Assembly: GCF_020567425.1 (NCBI RefSeq) | Contig: NZ_JAJCVJ010000002.1 | Coordinates: forward strand, 434,001-498,000 | From: Salinirubrum litoreum | Lineage (GTDB): Archaea > Halobacteriota > Halobacteria > Halobacteriales > Haloferacaceae | Direction: 5' to 3' | DNA length: 64,000 nucleotides | Shown: positions 44,528-53,714 of the stretch, in pieces | How positions within the stretch are numbered: the stretch's first letter is position 1 | Layout: each line of letters starts with the position of its first letter | The notes under the pieces: model-generated | Databases searched by the model: none | What the model was told of the DNA's origin: nothing | The model's input: the letters and a program-made list of their open reading frames with translations, nothing else | Position numbers and translations under genes: made by a program

Positions 44528-46203
44528 TCCCGGCGGCGTTCCTTCATCCCCTGCCGGGTGAACTGCGGCTTGGCGCGCAGGCCCTTCTTGGACCGGAAGG
44601 ACCGCCACAGCAGGAACGCGATGGGGAGTGTCCCCACCGCCGCGATCACCGGCGGAAGCACGTTGTTCGGGGTCGGGAACGCGTAGAGGATGGCCGTCGA
44701 GAGGATACCCACCGCGAGCAGGAAGCCGTAGACGATGCGCTTGGCGAGTTTGTCGAAGACGTTGTTCTTGTCCTCGACCCGGACGTTGACCGTCACGTTC
44801 TCGCGCTCCACGCGGTCCAGTACGCGTTCCAGTTTCGGCGGGACCGTCACCAGCGACTTCGCGGATCGCTGGACCTGGTCGCCCGCCCCTTCGAGGAACT
44901 GCTTGATCGACTCCTCGCGGTAGCCCTCCTCGGTCAGGTAGTCCGTGGCGACCGAGATGAAGTCGAACTCGGGATCGAGCGTCACACAGACGCCCTCCAC
45001 GACCGTCGCCACGCGCAGGACCAGCGCGAGGTTCCGGGGCAGGCGAAGCGGGAACTCGTAGATGGTGTTCTCGACCTGTTCGATGATCTGATTGACGCGG
45101 TACTGCTCGATGTCCTCGCCACGGGCGTCGGCGATGGCGAGTTCCATCACGTCGCCCATCACCTGCCGGTCCGCCTCCGGCGACAGCGTCCCCATCTCGA
45201 TGAGCGTGTCGAGGATGCCGTCGATGTCCTGGTTCGCCACGGCGATGTAGAACTCGACGATCTTCTCCTGGATGAACGGGTCGACTCGGCCGGACATCCC
45301 GAAGTCGTAGAAGATGATCGAGCCGTCGTCGTCCACCGCCAGGTTACCGGGGTGCGGATCGGCGTGGAAGACGCCGTCCTCGACGATCATCTGGAGGTAG
45401 ATGCGCTGGAGTTTCGTCGCCAGTTCCGTCCGGTCGAACCCCATCTCGTCGAGCGTCTCGACCTCGTTGATCTTCACGCCGGGACAGTACTCCATCGTCA
45501 GGACGCGCGGCCCCGACGCCGACTCGATCACGTCCGGGATGCGGATCGCCTCGTCGTCGGCGAAGTTCGACTGGATCTCGCGGAGCATCTGGCCCTCCCG
45601 GCCGTAGTCCATCTCCTGGCGGATGGTCTCGGCGAACTCCTCGGTGAGGTTCTCGAGCGAGAACGCCCGGCCCTGTCCGATGAACCGCTGGACGAGGGGC
45701 ATCGACCACCGGAGGACGCGCAGGTCCGCCTCCACCAGCGACTCAATGCCCGGTCTCCGGACCTTCACGGCGACCTGCTCACCCTCGTAGGTGGCGAGGT
45801 ACACCTGTCCGAGACTCGCGCCGCTGATCGCCTCGGTGTCGAACTCGTCGTACACCTCCTCGACGGGACCGAGTTCGTCCTCTAACACCTCCTTCGCGCC
45901 GGCCCACTCGGCGGGCGGCACCTCGTCCTGGAGACTCGACAGCACGTCGACGTACTGCGGCGGGAGGATGTCCGGGCGCGTCGAGAGCAGTTGGCCGAGT
46001 TTGATGAACGTCGGCCCCAGCGTCAACAGCGACTCGAGCAACACCTCTGCGCGGTGGACACGCGTCTCGGCGTCCACCGAGCGTGTGCCGCCGAACAGCA
46101 GGAAGCGCCGTCGGTCGCGCGTCCACGCGACGAGCAGTGGGAAGAACTGGTAGACGACGACGAAGAACCGCCAGTAGGCGCGGAGGGAGACCAGCGTCAC
46201 CAC
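44524..46203 (-). CDS. ABC1/UbiB/AarF family protein kinase-like
   Basis: 559 residues from GTG 46203 (GTG 46200 is also possible); the frame extends upstream into hsp20 without similarity. UbiB motifs: the KxGQ motif in TFIKLGQLLSTRPDILPPQY, the ATP-lysine in VAVKVRRPG, and the catalytic/metal loop HADPHPGNLAVDDDGSIIFYDFG. Two membrane helices near the C-terminus (VYGFLLAVGILSTAILYAF and VIAAVGTLPIAFLLW) anchor it. UbiB proteins act in isoprenoid quinone or lipid homeostasis. It is 7 nt downstream of hsp20 on the same strand. Confidence 0.92.
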   Translation of the reverse strand: MVTLVSLRAYWRFFVVVYQFFPLLVAWTRDRRRFLLFGGTRSVDAETRVHRAEVLLESLLTLGPTFIKLGQLLSTRPDILPPQYVDVLSSLQDEVPPAEWAGAKEVLEDELGPVEEVYDEFDTEAISGASLGQVYLATYEGEQVAVKVRRPGIESLVEADLRVLRWSMPLVQRFIGQGRAFSLENLTEEFAETIRQEMDYGREGQMLREIQSNFADDEAIRIPDVIESASGPRVLTMEYCPGVKINEVETLDEMGFDRTELATKLQRIYLQMIVEDGVFHADPHPGNLAVDDDGSIIFYDFGMSGRVDPFIQEKIVEFYIAVANQDIDGILDTLIEMGTLSPEADRQVMGDVMELAIADARGEDIEQYRVNQIIEQVENTIYEFPLRLPRNLALVLRVATVVEGVCVTLDPEFDFISVATDYLTEEGYREESIKQFLEGAGDQVQRSAKSLVTVPPKLERVLDRVERENVTVNVRVEDKNNVFDKLAKRIVYGFLLAVGILSTAILYAFPTPNNVLPPVIAAVGTLPIAFLLWRSFRSKKGLRAKPQFTRQGMKERRRE

Positions 46204-46210
46204 CCCGCCG

Positions 46211-46567
46211 TTAGGCGTCCTCGACGGGGATGGTCCGTTCCGGCGTCGCTTCGCGCTTGGGCAGGTGGAGTTCGAGGACGCCACGGTCGATATCGCCGCT
46301 GGCGTCCGCGCCGGTCACGTCCGGCGGCAGTGGCAGTTCCGCGTCGAGGAACAGCGACCGGTCCTCGCTGACGTAGCGGAACTCCGGCGGGAGTCGCTTG
46401 TCGCGTCGCGCCTCGATCACCAGTTTTCCGGTCTCGACTGACACGTCCAGCGTGTCGGCCGTCACGCCCGGCAGGTCCATCACGAGGAGGTACTCCTCGT
46501 CGCTCTCCAGCAGATCGGCGAACACGGCGTCGGGGAGTTCGCGCAACGCGTCGCGCAAGGCTGACAT
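46211..46567 (-). CDS. hsp20: Hsp20/alpha-crystallin family small heat-shock protein
   Basis: 118 residues. The alpha-crystallin domain is YLLVMDLPGVTADTLDVSVE, then LFLDAELPLPPDVTG and the closing GVLELHLPKRE. The C-terminal IPV (TIPVEDA) is the I-x-V tail that binds neighbouring subunits. It should act as an ATP-independent holdase. It is cotranscribed with the ABC1 kinase gene, 7 nt downstream. Confidence 0.9.
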   Translation of the reverse strand: MSALRDALRELPDAVFADLLESDEEYLLVMDLPGVTADTLDVSVETGKLVIEARRDKRLPPEFRYVSEDRSLFLDAELPLPPDVTGADASGDIDRGVLELHLPKREATPERTIPVEDA

Positions 46568-46666
46568 AGATCTGTCTAAGGGGGCGGGGTCGAAAAAGCC
46601 CGCGATACAGTACGGGACTCGGTGGCAGGCGGCACGGGCCCGGGGATCGTCTCGGCTCGGACGGCC

Positions 46667-48205
46667 TCAGCGCTCCCGTGACACCCACACGTCCCGGTCG
46701 GCGTCGCCGCGATCGACGATGCCCACGTCACACTCGATCTCGGCCAGTCGCTCGAAGGTCGGCGGCGAGACGAACCGCGAGGCGGCCGACCGGTCGCGGC
46801 TCGCACCCAGGAGGACGAGGTCGTAGGCGTCCGCGTTCGCGCTGATGAACTTCGTGACCTCCGACCGGGCGACCCGCGTCTCCACCGGGCCGGTCGCGGT
46901 CTCCACGAGGTTCGCCAGTTTGGTCTCCGCCGACCGTCGCTCCGACTCGCGCTCGATACAGGTGCAGACGCTCACCTCGCCGGTCTTGCCCGCGAGTCGT
47001 TCCGCGAAGTCGATCATCGCGTGGGCCGAGTCACCCGGCCGCGCGACCGGGACGAGGACGCGCTTCCACTGGTCCTCACCGCGTGTCGCCCGGAACGCGA
47101 CCGCGTCGATGGGTCCCGAGAAGATGCCCCGGACGAACGGCGAGAGCAGGCCGTCTTCGGTCTCGTAGGGCGTCACGACGAGATCGCAGTTGGTCGCGCT
47201 GGCGGTGTCGATGGCGGTCTGTGCCGACCCGCCGTCGGCCGCGACGACGACCTCACAGGGGACGCCGACCCGACTCCGGATCGTCGCGGCCTGCGCTTCC
47301 AGTCGCTCTGCGGCGGTCTCGGCCGCGCGGTCCGCGACCGCCTGCTCGAAGTCGTCGTCGAACGACGCCCGAACCTCGTCGGGCAGGTCGGCGGGCGTCT
47401 CGGCGTCGTGGGCCGCGAGCACCGCCCGCTGTGCGGCCGCCATCTGCTCGTCGTCCACGATGTCGAGCAGGACGACCTTCCCGGCGTCGTGGGCCGCCGC
47501 GAGGCGCGCGCCGAAGACGGCGGTGGTCTCGCTCGTCTCGCCGCGCATCGGGACGAGGACGTGGTCGTCGGCCTGCGTCGTCCCGTACAGGTAGCGGGCG
47601 CGCTCCTCGTAGAACTCCTCGCGCCAGACGGCGAACGCGACCGCGACGATGCCGCCGGAGACCGCCACGCCGAGGACGTACGCCGCCGCCGGATCGAGGG
47701 CGGTGCCCAGCACCGTCACCGACTCGCCACGGGCGCTCACGAGCACCAGCAGGGCGGTGGAGAACGCGGCCGGTTCCTCGACGTTCGCGACCCACGTGAT
47801 CGCGCCACAGAGCATGATCGACAGGCCGGCGCTGACCGGACTGATCGTCCCGGCGGAGACGCCGCCGAGACCGAGCAGGGAGAGTTCCAGCGCGACCCAC
47901 CCCGCGACCGCCCCGGCGACCAACCCACCGACGAACGTCGTCGGCGAGGAGTACTTCCCCTGCGGGTCGGCGAAGAGGGTGTACGTGCCCGACGCGAGCG
48001 GCGGGAAGAGCAGAAACGAGAGGTTCGTCAGGTTCGTGACCTCGGTGACGAACGCGATCAGGACCGGGACGAACAGGAGGGTCGTGAGGTGGAGGAGGTT
48101 GTTCGTGTCCTCGACCCACCGGCGCAGTTCCCCGAGTTCTCTGCGCTCGATCCGCCGAACGCGTCTGCGGAACGCGGTGAGTCGTGCCCGGACCCTGTCC
48201 AGCAT
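46667..48205 (-). CDS. HPP-family membrane protein fused to universal-stress-protein domains
   Basis: 512 residues from ATG 48205. After a basic N-terminus there are about five membrane helices (residues ~37-210) of HPP type (LSFLLFPPLASGTYTLFADP, TTFVGGLVAGAVAGWVAL). The second half is two Usp-like domains: DDHVLVPMRGETSETTAV with GVPCEVVVAADG, and KRVLVPVARPGDSAHAMI ending LVLLGASRDRSAASRFVS. HPP proteins are nitrite/small-anion transporters in chloroplasts; the Usp domains likely sense nucleotide or stress. The arrangement is typical for haloarchaea. Confidence 0.88.
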   Translation of the reverse strand: MLDRVRARLTAFRRRVRRIERRELGELRRWVEDTNNLLHLTTLLFVPVLIAFVTEVTNLTNLSFLLFPPLASGTYTLFADPQGKYSSPTTFVGGLVAGAVAGWVALELSLLGLGGVSAGTISPVSAGLSIMLCGAITWVANVEEPAAFSTALLVLVSARGESVTVLGTALDPAAAYVLGVAVSGGIVAVAFAVWREEFYEERARYLYGTTQADDHVLVPMRGETSETTAVFGARLAAAHDAGKVVLLDIVDDEQMAAAQRAVLAAHDAETPADLPDEVRASFDDDFEQAVADRAAETAAERLEAQAATIRSRVGVPCEVVVAADGGSAQTAIDTASATNCDLVVTPYETEDGLLSPFVRGIFSGPIDAVAFRATRGEDQWKRVLVPVARPGDSAHAMIDFAERLAGKTGEVSVCTCIERESERRSAETKLANLVETATGPVETRVARSEVTKFISANADAYDLVLLGASRDRSAASRFVSPPTFERLAEIECDVGIVDRGDADRDVWVSRER

Positions 48206-48319
48206 CGGTTTCGATTGTCGCGTGGCGGGCAAGAACGTGACGGAGCGCGGTCGGCGGGGAGACCGATCTTCCGACAGTGTGACGCGAACTGTTAGGTGAC
48301 TGGCGTGTGCCGAGCTAGT

Positions 48320-48697
48320 GTGAACGAGCGACAGACCGCCGCCGCGAACGTCGTGATCGGCTCACTCGTTCTCGTGAGCATCGTCGCCCAACCGGGACCT
48401 CGACAACTCCTCGCTACCCTCCAGTCGTCACCGGCACTGCTCGGGATCGGCCTCTTCGGTACCGCGCTGGCGGTCGTCGCTGAGCAAGCCGACCGACGAT
48501 TCGACTGGCGGGGAGCGAGCGCCCTGCTCGCCGTGGTTCTCGTCGTCCCGTTGCTCGCGGCCGGGTACGCCGTCGCCGGTCTCGTCGGCGTCCGCGTGAC
48601 TGCCTCGCTCGTGATGCTCGGCGTCGTCGTGATCTCGGTCGTGAAACTCCTCCGGACGCAGTCTGGAGGATCGGAGACGGCAGACGCGGTGGAGTAG
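48320..48697 (+). CDS. Small four-helix membrane protein of unknown function
   Basis: 125 residues from GTG 48320. Hydrophobic segments AANVVIGSLVLVSIVAQ, LLGIGLFGTALAVVAEQ, ALLAVVLVVPLLAAGYAV and TASLVMLGVVVISVVKLL indicate four membrane passes. No motif recognized. Convergent with the uridine phosphorylase gene (5-nt gap). A weak promoter (ACTGTTAGG, about 48289) is 30 nt upstream. Confidence 0.65.
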   Translation: MNERQTAAANVVIGSLVLVSIVAQPGPRQLLATLQSSPALLGIGLFGTALAVVAEQADRRFDWRGASALLAVVLVVPLLAAGYAVAGLVGVRVTASLVMLGVVVISVVKLLRTQSGGSETADAVE

Positions 48698-48702
48698 CCG
48701 AG

Positions 48703-49434
48703 TTACGCCCGCAGGTCCTCGACCGCGTCGAGCGTCAGCGCGATGGCCCGGCCGACGTTGTTCTGGGCCTTCTCCGGCAGTTCCTCGTCGGAGTCCGCAC
48801 CCTTCTGGGTGCCCTCGACCAGGTTCCCGTCGACCGTGCAGATCGCACCGGCCTGCAGGCCCTTCCGGCGTGCGAGCGTGAACACCGTGGCGGCTTCCAT
48901 CTCGACCGAGAGGATGCCCGCCCGCTCCCAGTCCTCGACGTACTCGTCGGTCTCGGCGTAGTACGCGTCGTCCGACGCGATGGGACCGACGTGGACGTCC
49001 TCGTCGTTCGCCTCGGCGGAGTCGACGAGCGCCGACAGCACGTCGTAGTCCGGGACGGCGGGGTACTCGACGGCCTCGTAGCGTTTCGAGGTGCCCTCGT
49101 TCTTCGCCGCGCCGGTGGCGACGATCATGTCGCCGATCTCGATGTCCGACTGGAGCGCGCCGGTGGTGCCGACGCGAATGAACGTCTCGCACCCGACGTT
49201 CGACAGTTCCTCGACCGCGATGGCCGCCGAGGGACAGCCGATTCCGGTGGAGCAGATCGTGAGCGGGACGCCCTCGTAGGTCGCGTTGACGAGTTTGTAC
49301 TCGCGGTTCTGCGCGACGGTCTCCGCGTCCTCGCAGTGGCCGGCGATGCGGTCCACGCGACCGGGGTCGCCCGGGATCAGCGCGATGTCGTGTACGTCGC
49401 CCTCCTCGACCAGTAGATGCGGCTGTTTCGCCAT
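48703..49434 (-). CDS. udp: Uridine/nucleoside phosphorylase
   Basis: 243 residues, the family's usual size. IALIPGDPGRVDRIA and STGIGCPSAAIAVEEL bind phosphate; RVGTTGALQSDIEIGDMIVA and SVEMEAATVFTLAR form the nucleoside site. It cleaves uridine (or a related nucleoside) to base and ribose-1-phosphate, feeding the archaeal nucleoside-degradation pentose pathway. A TATA-like GCTTTTGC (49457-49464, minus) is 27 nt upstream. Confidence 0.92.
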   Translation of the reverse strand: MAKQPHLLVEEGDVHDIALIPGDPGRVDRIAGHCEDAETVAQNREYKLVNATYEGVPLTICSTGIGCPSAAIAVEELSNVGCETFIRVGTTGALQSDIEIGDMIVATGAAKNEGTSKRYEAVEYPAVPDYDVLSALVDSAEANDEDVHVGPIASDDAYYAETDEYVEDWERAGILSVEMEAATVFTLARRKGLQAGAICTVDGNLVEGTQKGADSDEELPEKAQNNVGRAIALTLDAVEDLRA

Positions 49435-49488
49435 ACCGGCAGTCGTCGCGTGTGCGGCAAAAGCGGTCCGATCGAAGGCGGAGGACGC

Positions 49489-49842
49489 TCAGCGCGCCCC
49501 GCTCTCGTCGGGGGTGTAGCCGCCGTACTGGAGGAGTTCGCGGGCGCGGTCGGGTTTGGCGAGGAACACCTCGCGGTCGGCCGGGAGGTTCTCGGCGGTG
49601 AAGCAGTCGCGCGGCACGGCGAGCGTCCCGGCGGGGACCCCCTCGTCGCCCACGACCGGGAAGTGTGCCCCGCCGAGTTTCATCACGAGCGGTGTGTCGA
49701 GTCGAGCGATGCCCTCGTCGGGGGCGTACAGTTGCTCGTTGACGCGTTCGTGGTCGGCGCGGTGGATGACCGCCCGGTCGTCGTCGTGCGGTTCGACGTA
49801 CAGGCGACCGAGGTAGTAGCCGGCGGAGAACTGTTCGAACAT
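49489..49842 (-). CDS. DUF5802 family haloarchaeal protein
   Basis: 117 residues from ATG 49842. MFEQFSAGYYLGRLYVEP, HRADHERVNEQLYA and RLDTPLVMKLGGAHFPVVGD are the conserved blocks that I recall for this family. No catalytic motif; function unknown. TATA candidates AGATTTACA (about 49877) and TATAAAAAG (about 49896) lie upstream on the minus strand. The other side of the upstream region is copy B of the repeat. Confidence 0.8.
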   Translation of the reverse strand: MFEQFSAGYYLGRLYVEPHDDDRAVIHRADHERVNEQLYAPDEGIARLDTPLVMKLGGAHFPVVGDEGVPAGTLAVPRDCFTAENLPADREVFLAKPDRARELLQYGGYTPDESGAR

Positions 49843-49989
49843 TGCTATGCTATGCCGTACCAAGACTGTTCTCGTTTGTAAATCTTTGCGAAAGGCTTTT
49901 TATAGACGATCAAATCCGGGACTGTTCGGTTCTCGGCGAGATTCGTCGGGAATCGTGTCGTGAGTCGGCTGTCTGGTGGACTCGGTGGG

Positions 49990-50470
49990 GAATCCGGCTG
50001 TCGCAGTCCCCCCACACCTCCCCGACTGCTGGCGACGAACGTGCGGGCAGGTCACTCGCTGTCGCTCGGACACTGCCCGGTGTCGGTCGCCAGCAGATCG
50101 CGTCCTGTCGGATTCCAGAACCGGCGGTAGCGAGCGTTCAACCGGCTATCTGGCGGAGTTGGAAACCTCGAAATCGGTGATAGATGGTGGGTTGCGTGCG
50201 ACTTCACTGATAAGTCTGGCGCGTGCGAGAACCGCGCGCGAGGGAGGTGAGCACGGGCGGTGCGGAGAACTTCGGGCGGTGTTGAGAGAAGTCAAGAGGT
50301 TGGGGAAGACGAGGTGCAGTGCCGTCGCGGTCGCGGATGCGGTTGCGGTTCTGCTGGGCGGTGCGCTACGACGAGTGGCGGTGCTGGTGCAGTAGCTGTC
50401 GTGGGCGCGAGTTGCGGTGGCGTAGCTGTCGCGGGTTGCGGTGCTGTCGGTACAAGAAACCTCCACCACC
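49990..50470 (+). repeat. Copy B of the composite non-coding repeat (most complete copy)
   Basis: Fills the 696-nt gap between DUF5802 and hemL. Parts in order: a stem-loop with arms CTGCTGGCGAC (50026-50036) and GTCGCCAGCAG (50086-50096); GCGCGCGAGGGAGG with GAGCACGGGCGGTG (about 50240-50262); GGTTGGGGAAGACGAGGTGC (about 50299-50318); GTCGCGGTCGCGGATGCGG repeats; and GTTGCGGTTCTGCTGGGCGG (about 50342-50361) plus further GTAGCTGTCG units to about 50460. Each part has counterparts in other copies. Frames are open but without coding signs. Confidence 0.75.
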
Positions 50471-50538
50471 TCACGTCACACGTTCCTCGTTCGTCCGGAC
50501 AAGAAACTACTAACCCGCCGCCACACCAACGACGGGCC

Positions 50539-51876
50539 ATGCACCACGACGAGTCGCGCGACCTCTACGACCGCGCTCTCTCCGTCATCCCCGGCGGGGT
50601 GAACTCGACGGTCCGGGCCATCGACCCGTACCCCTTCTTCGTCCAGCGCGGCGACGGCGCACACGTCGTCGACGCCGACGGCAACCGCTACCTCGACTTC
50701 GTGAACGCCTACGGCCCACTGCTGTACGGCCACGACCCACCCGAGCAGGTCCAGTCGGCGATCCAGTCGTACTCCGCCGAGGGACCGATGTACGGCGCGC
50801 CGACAGAGATCGAGGTCGAACTCGCCGAGTTCCTCGCGCGCCACGTCCCGTCGGTCGAGATGACCCGGTTCGTCAACAGCGGGACCGAGGCCACGGTCTC
50901 CGCCGTCCGACTCGCCCGTGGCTACACCGGCCGGGACAAGATCGTCGTCATGCGCGGCGGCTACCACGGCGCACAGGAGACGACCCTCGTCGAGGGCGAG
51001 GCGGGCCACGTCCACCCGAGCAGTGCCGGCATCCCGGCGGAGTTCGCCCAGCACACCATCCCGGTGTCGTTCAACGACCCCGAGGAGATCACCCACGTCT
51101 TCGAGCGCCACGGCGACGACATCGCGGCCGTCCTCACCGAACCGGTGCTGGGCAACACCGCGACCATCCTCCCGGTCGACGGCTACCTGGAGACGCTCCG
51201 CGAGTTGTGTGACGACCACGGCGCACTGCTCGTCTTCGACGAGGTGATGACCGGCTTCCGGGTCGGCGGCCTGCAGTGTGCCCAGGGGAAGTTCGGCGTC
51301 ACGCCCGACGTGACCACCTTCGCCAAGATCGTCGGCGGCGGGTTCCCGGTCGGTGCCATCGGCGGGAAGGCCGAGATCATGGAGCAGTTCACGCCCTCCG
51401 GCGAGGTGTTCCAGGCCGGCACGTTCAACGGCCACCCGGTCGCCATGGCCGCAGGGTTGGAGTATCTCACATACGCCGCCGAGCACGACGTCTACGAGCA
51501 CGTGAACCGCCTCGGCGAGCGTCTGCGCTCGGGGCTGACCGACATCCTCGCGGAGAAGGAGCCGACCTACACGGTCGTCGGCACCGACAGCATGTTCAAG
51601 GTCGTCTTCTCCCGCAGGGGCCCCGACGACCTGACAGACCAGTGTGACTCCGGGTGTCGCCAGCGGGCCGACTGCCCCCGGTTCGACCACTGTCCGAAGA
51701 ACGGGGCGGACGTGCAGGCCGCCGAGACGAACCGCTACGAGCGCGTCTTCTGGCACGAGATGAAAGACGAGGGCGTCTTCCTCACGCCGAACCAGTTCGA
51801 GTCCTGCTTCATCAGCTACGCCCACACCGAGGCGGACATCGACCGGACGCTCGAAGCGTACGACGCCGTGCTCTGA
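50539..51876 (+). CDS. hemL: Glutamate-1-semialdehyde 2,1-aminomutase
   Basis: 445 residues from ATG 50539. PLP enzyme producing 5-aminolevulinate for heme, siroheme and cobamide synthesis. [20 protein letters not shown] starts the family; [17 protein letters not shown] and [13 protein letters not shown] are conserved; PLP-lysine lies in [14 protein letters not shown] Cys-rich insertion, [17 protein letters not shown] (about 371-387), is typical for haloarchaeal members and may bind metal. A promoter-like ACTACTAAC is 30 nt upstream. Confidence 0.95.
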   Translation: MHHDESRDLYDRALSVIPGGVNSTVRAIDPYPFFVQRGDGAHVVDADGNRYLDFVNAYGPLLYGHDPPEQVQSAIQSYSAEGPMYGAPTEIEVELAEFLARHVPSVEMTRFVNSGTEATVSAVRLARGYTGRDKIVVMRGGYHGAQETTLVEGEAGHVHPSSAGIPAEFAQHTIPVSFNDPEEITHVFERHGDDIAAVLTEPVLGNTATILPVDGYLETLRELCDDHGALLVFDEVMTGFRVGGLQCAQGKFGVTPDVTTFAKIVGGGFPVGAIGGKAEIMEQFTPSGEVFQAGTFNGHPVAMAAGLEYLTYAAEHDVYEHVNRLGERLRSGLTDILAEKEPTYTVVGTDSMFKVVFSRRGPDDLTDQCDSGCRQRADCPRFDHCPKNGADVQAAETNRYERVFWHEMKDEGVFLTPNQFESCFISYAHTEADIDRTLEAYDAVL

Positions 51877-51904
51877 ACGACCACCGTCGTCCGGCCACGC
51901 GCGT

Positions 51905-52010
51905 TTCGTCGTGGCGGCGAGCGAACACCGCTGTGCGGGTGCGGTTCCGCTGGGAGGTGCGTCAGATCGCGTAGCTGTGCCGTCGCGGTCCTGTCACCGT
52001 CACGGCGTCT
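51905..52010 (+). repeat. Copy G, right-end fragment of the composite repeat
   Basis: GGTTCCGCTGGGAGGTGCG (51949-51967) is the exact reverse complement of part of copy F and parallels copy B near 50348, followed by GTAGCTGTGCCGTCGCGG. Only the right-hand end of the repeat is present, between hemL and tRNA-Met. No gene is seen here. Confidence 0.65.
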
Positions 52011-52066
52011 GCACCGACGTCCAGGCAGCCTGTGACTCGTCGAGACGAAGAAGAACCCGAAAAAGA

Positions 52067-52180
52067 TGGGCCCTGCCGGATTCGAACCAGCGACCGCCCG
52101 GTGTCCCACGACCGCCGACCGCACCCGCAGACGACGACCGGTATGAGCCGGGTGCTCTAACCAGACTAAGCTAAGGGCCC
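52067..52180 (-). tRNA. tRNA-Met (CAT) with a 39-nt intron
   Basis: The minus strand folds as a tRNA: acceptor GGGCCCT pairing with AGGGCCC (A discriminator, no encoded CCA), D arm GCTTAGTCTGGTTAGAGC, anticodon stem CCCGG/CCGGG, T loop GGTTCGAATCC. Loop is CTCATA then A, with anticodon CAT at 52143-52145. The intron at 52103-52141 sits after position 37, the canonical archaeal site. Elongator tRNA-Met introns are known in haloarchaea. CAT could also be an initiator or Ile2 (tilS-type) tRNA; the intron favours elongator Met. Confidence 0.9.
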
Positions 52181-52295
52181 GACAATCGCAGGTTCCGACC
52201 GGCCGAACTTTAGCCTACCGGGATACCGACGCCCTCCGTGAGATCGAAACGTCGAAGGGACAAGCGTTAACACCACATGTTTGGTTAGTTCTGGT

Positions 52296-53084
52296 ATGCG
52301 TGGCTCGGGAGCGGCGTTTCGAGGCGAGGACGACGACCGGGACCTCGGAGCGGTACTCGACGACCTCAAGAGTGCCGGCTGTGCCGTCCTCGTCACCGGG
52401 ACCGCCCCCGAAGCCTGTGTCGCCGCCTCACAGAAACTGTTCGGTGCTCCACACCAGCACAGACGCCGTGTCCTCGTCACCCACGAGACCGGGTCGGACG
52501 CCGACCGCTGGCTCCCGGAGGGCGTCTCCGTCTGCGACGAGACCGAACTCCTCCGTCCCCCACTGATCGGCCGAGACACCGCGAGTGACTCGCCCGCCCC
52601 CGACGACACCGCGCTCGACGGGCCGACGATCGACGACCCAGAGACCGACGTCTCCGGAGTCGAGACGCCGGCACACGGCGGCCCCACGACAGAGCCACCG
52701 GACGGCGGGCCGACGGCCGAACCGTCCACGACCGCCCTCGACCGCCTGCGGAGCGACCTCTCGGACGTGATCTCCGACTACCAGTCCGACCGACTCGAAC
52801 CCGGCGAGGTCCGCGTCGGGGTCACCTCCGCCGACGCGCTGGCGAGCAAGTACGGCCGGACCGAACTGCTCTCCTTCGTCCGGACCGCGACGGCGCTGAT
52901 CCGGGGGGTGCGCGGCCTCGGTCACCTCCAGTTGGGCCAGTCGCGGGACGGGGACCTCGTCCCACTGCTCGACGACCTGTTCGACGCCCGTGTCGACGTG
53001 CGGAAACAGCCCGGTCTCCCGGCCGAGCAACGCTGGCACGTCCCCGGCTACGGCACGACCGAGTGGATCCGGATCGAGGAGTGA
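52296..53084 (+). CDS. DUF7504-like protein (degenerate RecA/KaiC-type), copy 1
   Basis: 262 residues. The N-terminus, GCAVLVTGTAPEACVAASQKL, sits where a Walker A loop would be in KaiC-like ATPases but lacks GxxxxGK(S/T), so ATP binding is doubtful. A Pro/Thr/Asp-rich linker (~95-150) separates it from a C-terminal alpha/beta domain (VRVGVTSADALASKYGR, LGQSRDGDLVPLLDDLFDARVDVR). The gene at 53120-53713 encodes a shorter relative. Haloarchaeal members are linked to signalling, but this is inference. A TATA box (GTTAAC, 52265) is 29 nt upstream. Confidence 0.7.
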   Translation: MRGSGAAFRGEDDDRDLGAVLDDLKSAGCAVLVTGTAPEACVAASQKLFGAPHQHRRRVLVTHETGSDADRWLPEGVSVCDETELLRPPLIGRDTASDSPAPDDTALDGPTIDDPETDVSGVETPAHGGPTTEPPDGGPTAEPSTTALDRLRSDLSDVISDYQSDRLEPGEVRVGVTSADALASKYGRTELLSFVRTATALIRGVRGLGHLQLGQSRDGDLVPLLDDLFDARVDVRKQPGLPAEQRWHVPGYGTTEWIRIEE

Positions 53085-53119
53085 GCGACGGGCCGGCGGC
53101 GAGCAAGTGGACGCCGACG

Positions 53120-53713
53120 CTACGCCCGAAGCGTCACGTCGCCGTCCTCGACCCGAACCAGCGAGTCGAACAGTTGCGTGAGTCTGGCGACCGTCTGGTC
53201 GTCGTGAGCCGTCGGGTCGAGGTGGAAGTGTGCCAGCGCCTCGACCGACGCGAACCGGCGACAGATCGTGTGGAGAAACCGGAAGACCGTCGCGAGTGGC
53301 GCGTACTGCAACATCGTCGTCACCGAATCGACACAGACGACCACCCGGTCGTCGGTCTCGGCCCACGCCGAGAGCGTGTCGCTGACCGCGATGCCGACCC
53401 CGGTCAGGTCGGTCGGCGAGGCGCGCGTCACCTCCACGTTCCCGGTCGCCGCAGACTGCCAGTCGTCGTCGCCGGCGGCCATCTCCCCGACCGTCACCAG
53501 TCGCACCGCTGTCGGCAGGTCTCCCACCCTGTCGGCCCACCGGTCCAGCCAGTCGGCCGGCGTGTCGAGATAGCTGATCACCAGCACACGAGTCGCGGCC
53601 GTCTCGGCCGGCGTCAGTAGCGCGAACCCGGTGTCGCGGGAGGTCGAGTCGAGCGACTCCGAGAGGAGGAGGACGTTGCGCTGACGCGGAAGTCGGTCGT
53701 GGAGTGGAGCCAT
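53120..53713 (-). CDS. DUF7504-like protein, copy 2
   Basis: 197 residues from ATG 53713. RNVLLLSESLDSTSRDTG replaces the Walker A region; ATRVLVISYLDTPADWLDRW, VVVCVDSVTTMLQYAPLATV and FASVEALAHFHLDPTAHDDQ follow the KaiC-like order, with a Walker-B-like VCVDS. It converges with copy 1 (35-nt gap) and is 1 nt downstream of the 139-residue gene, sharing its transcript. Confidence 0.7.
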   Translation of the reverse strand: MAPLHDRLPRQRNVLLLSESLDSTSRDTGFALLTPAETAATRVLVISYLDTPADWLDRWADRVGDLPTAVRLVTVGEMAAGDDDWQSAATGNVEVTRASPTDLTGVGIAVSDTLSAWAETDDRVVVCVDSVTTMLQYAPLATVFRFLHTICRRFASVEALAHFHLDPTAHDDQTVARLTQLFDSLVRVEDGDVTLRA

Positions 53714-53714
53714 C

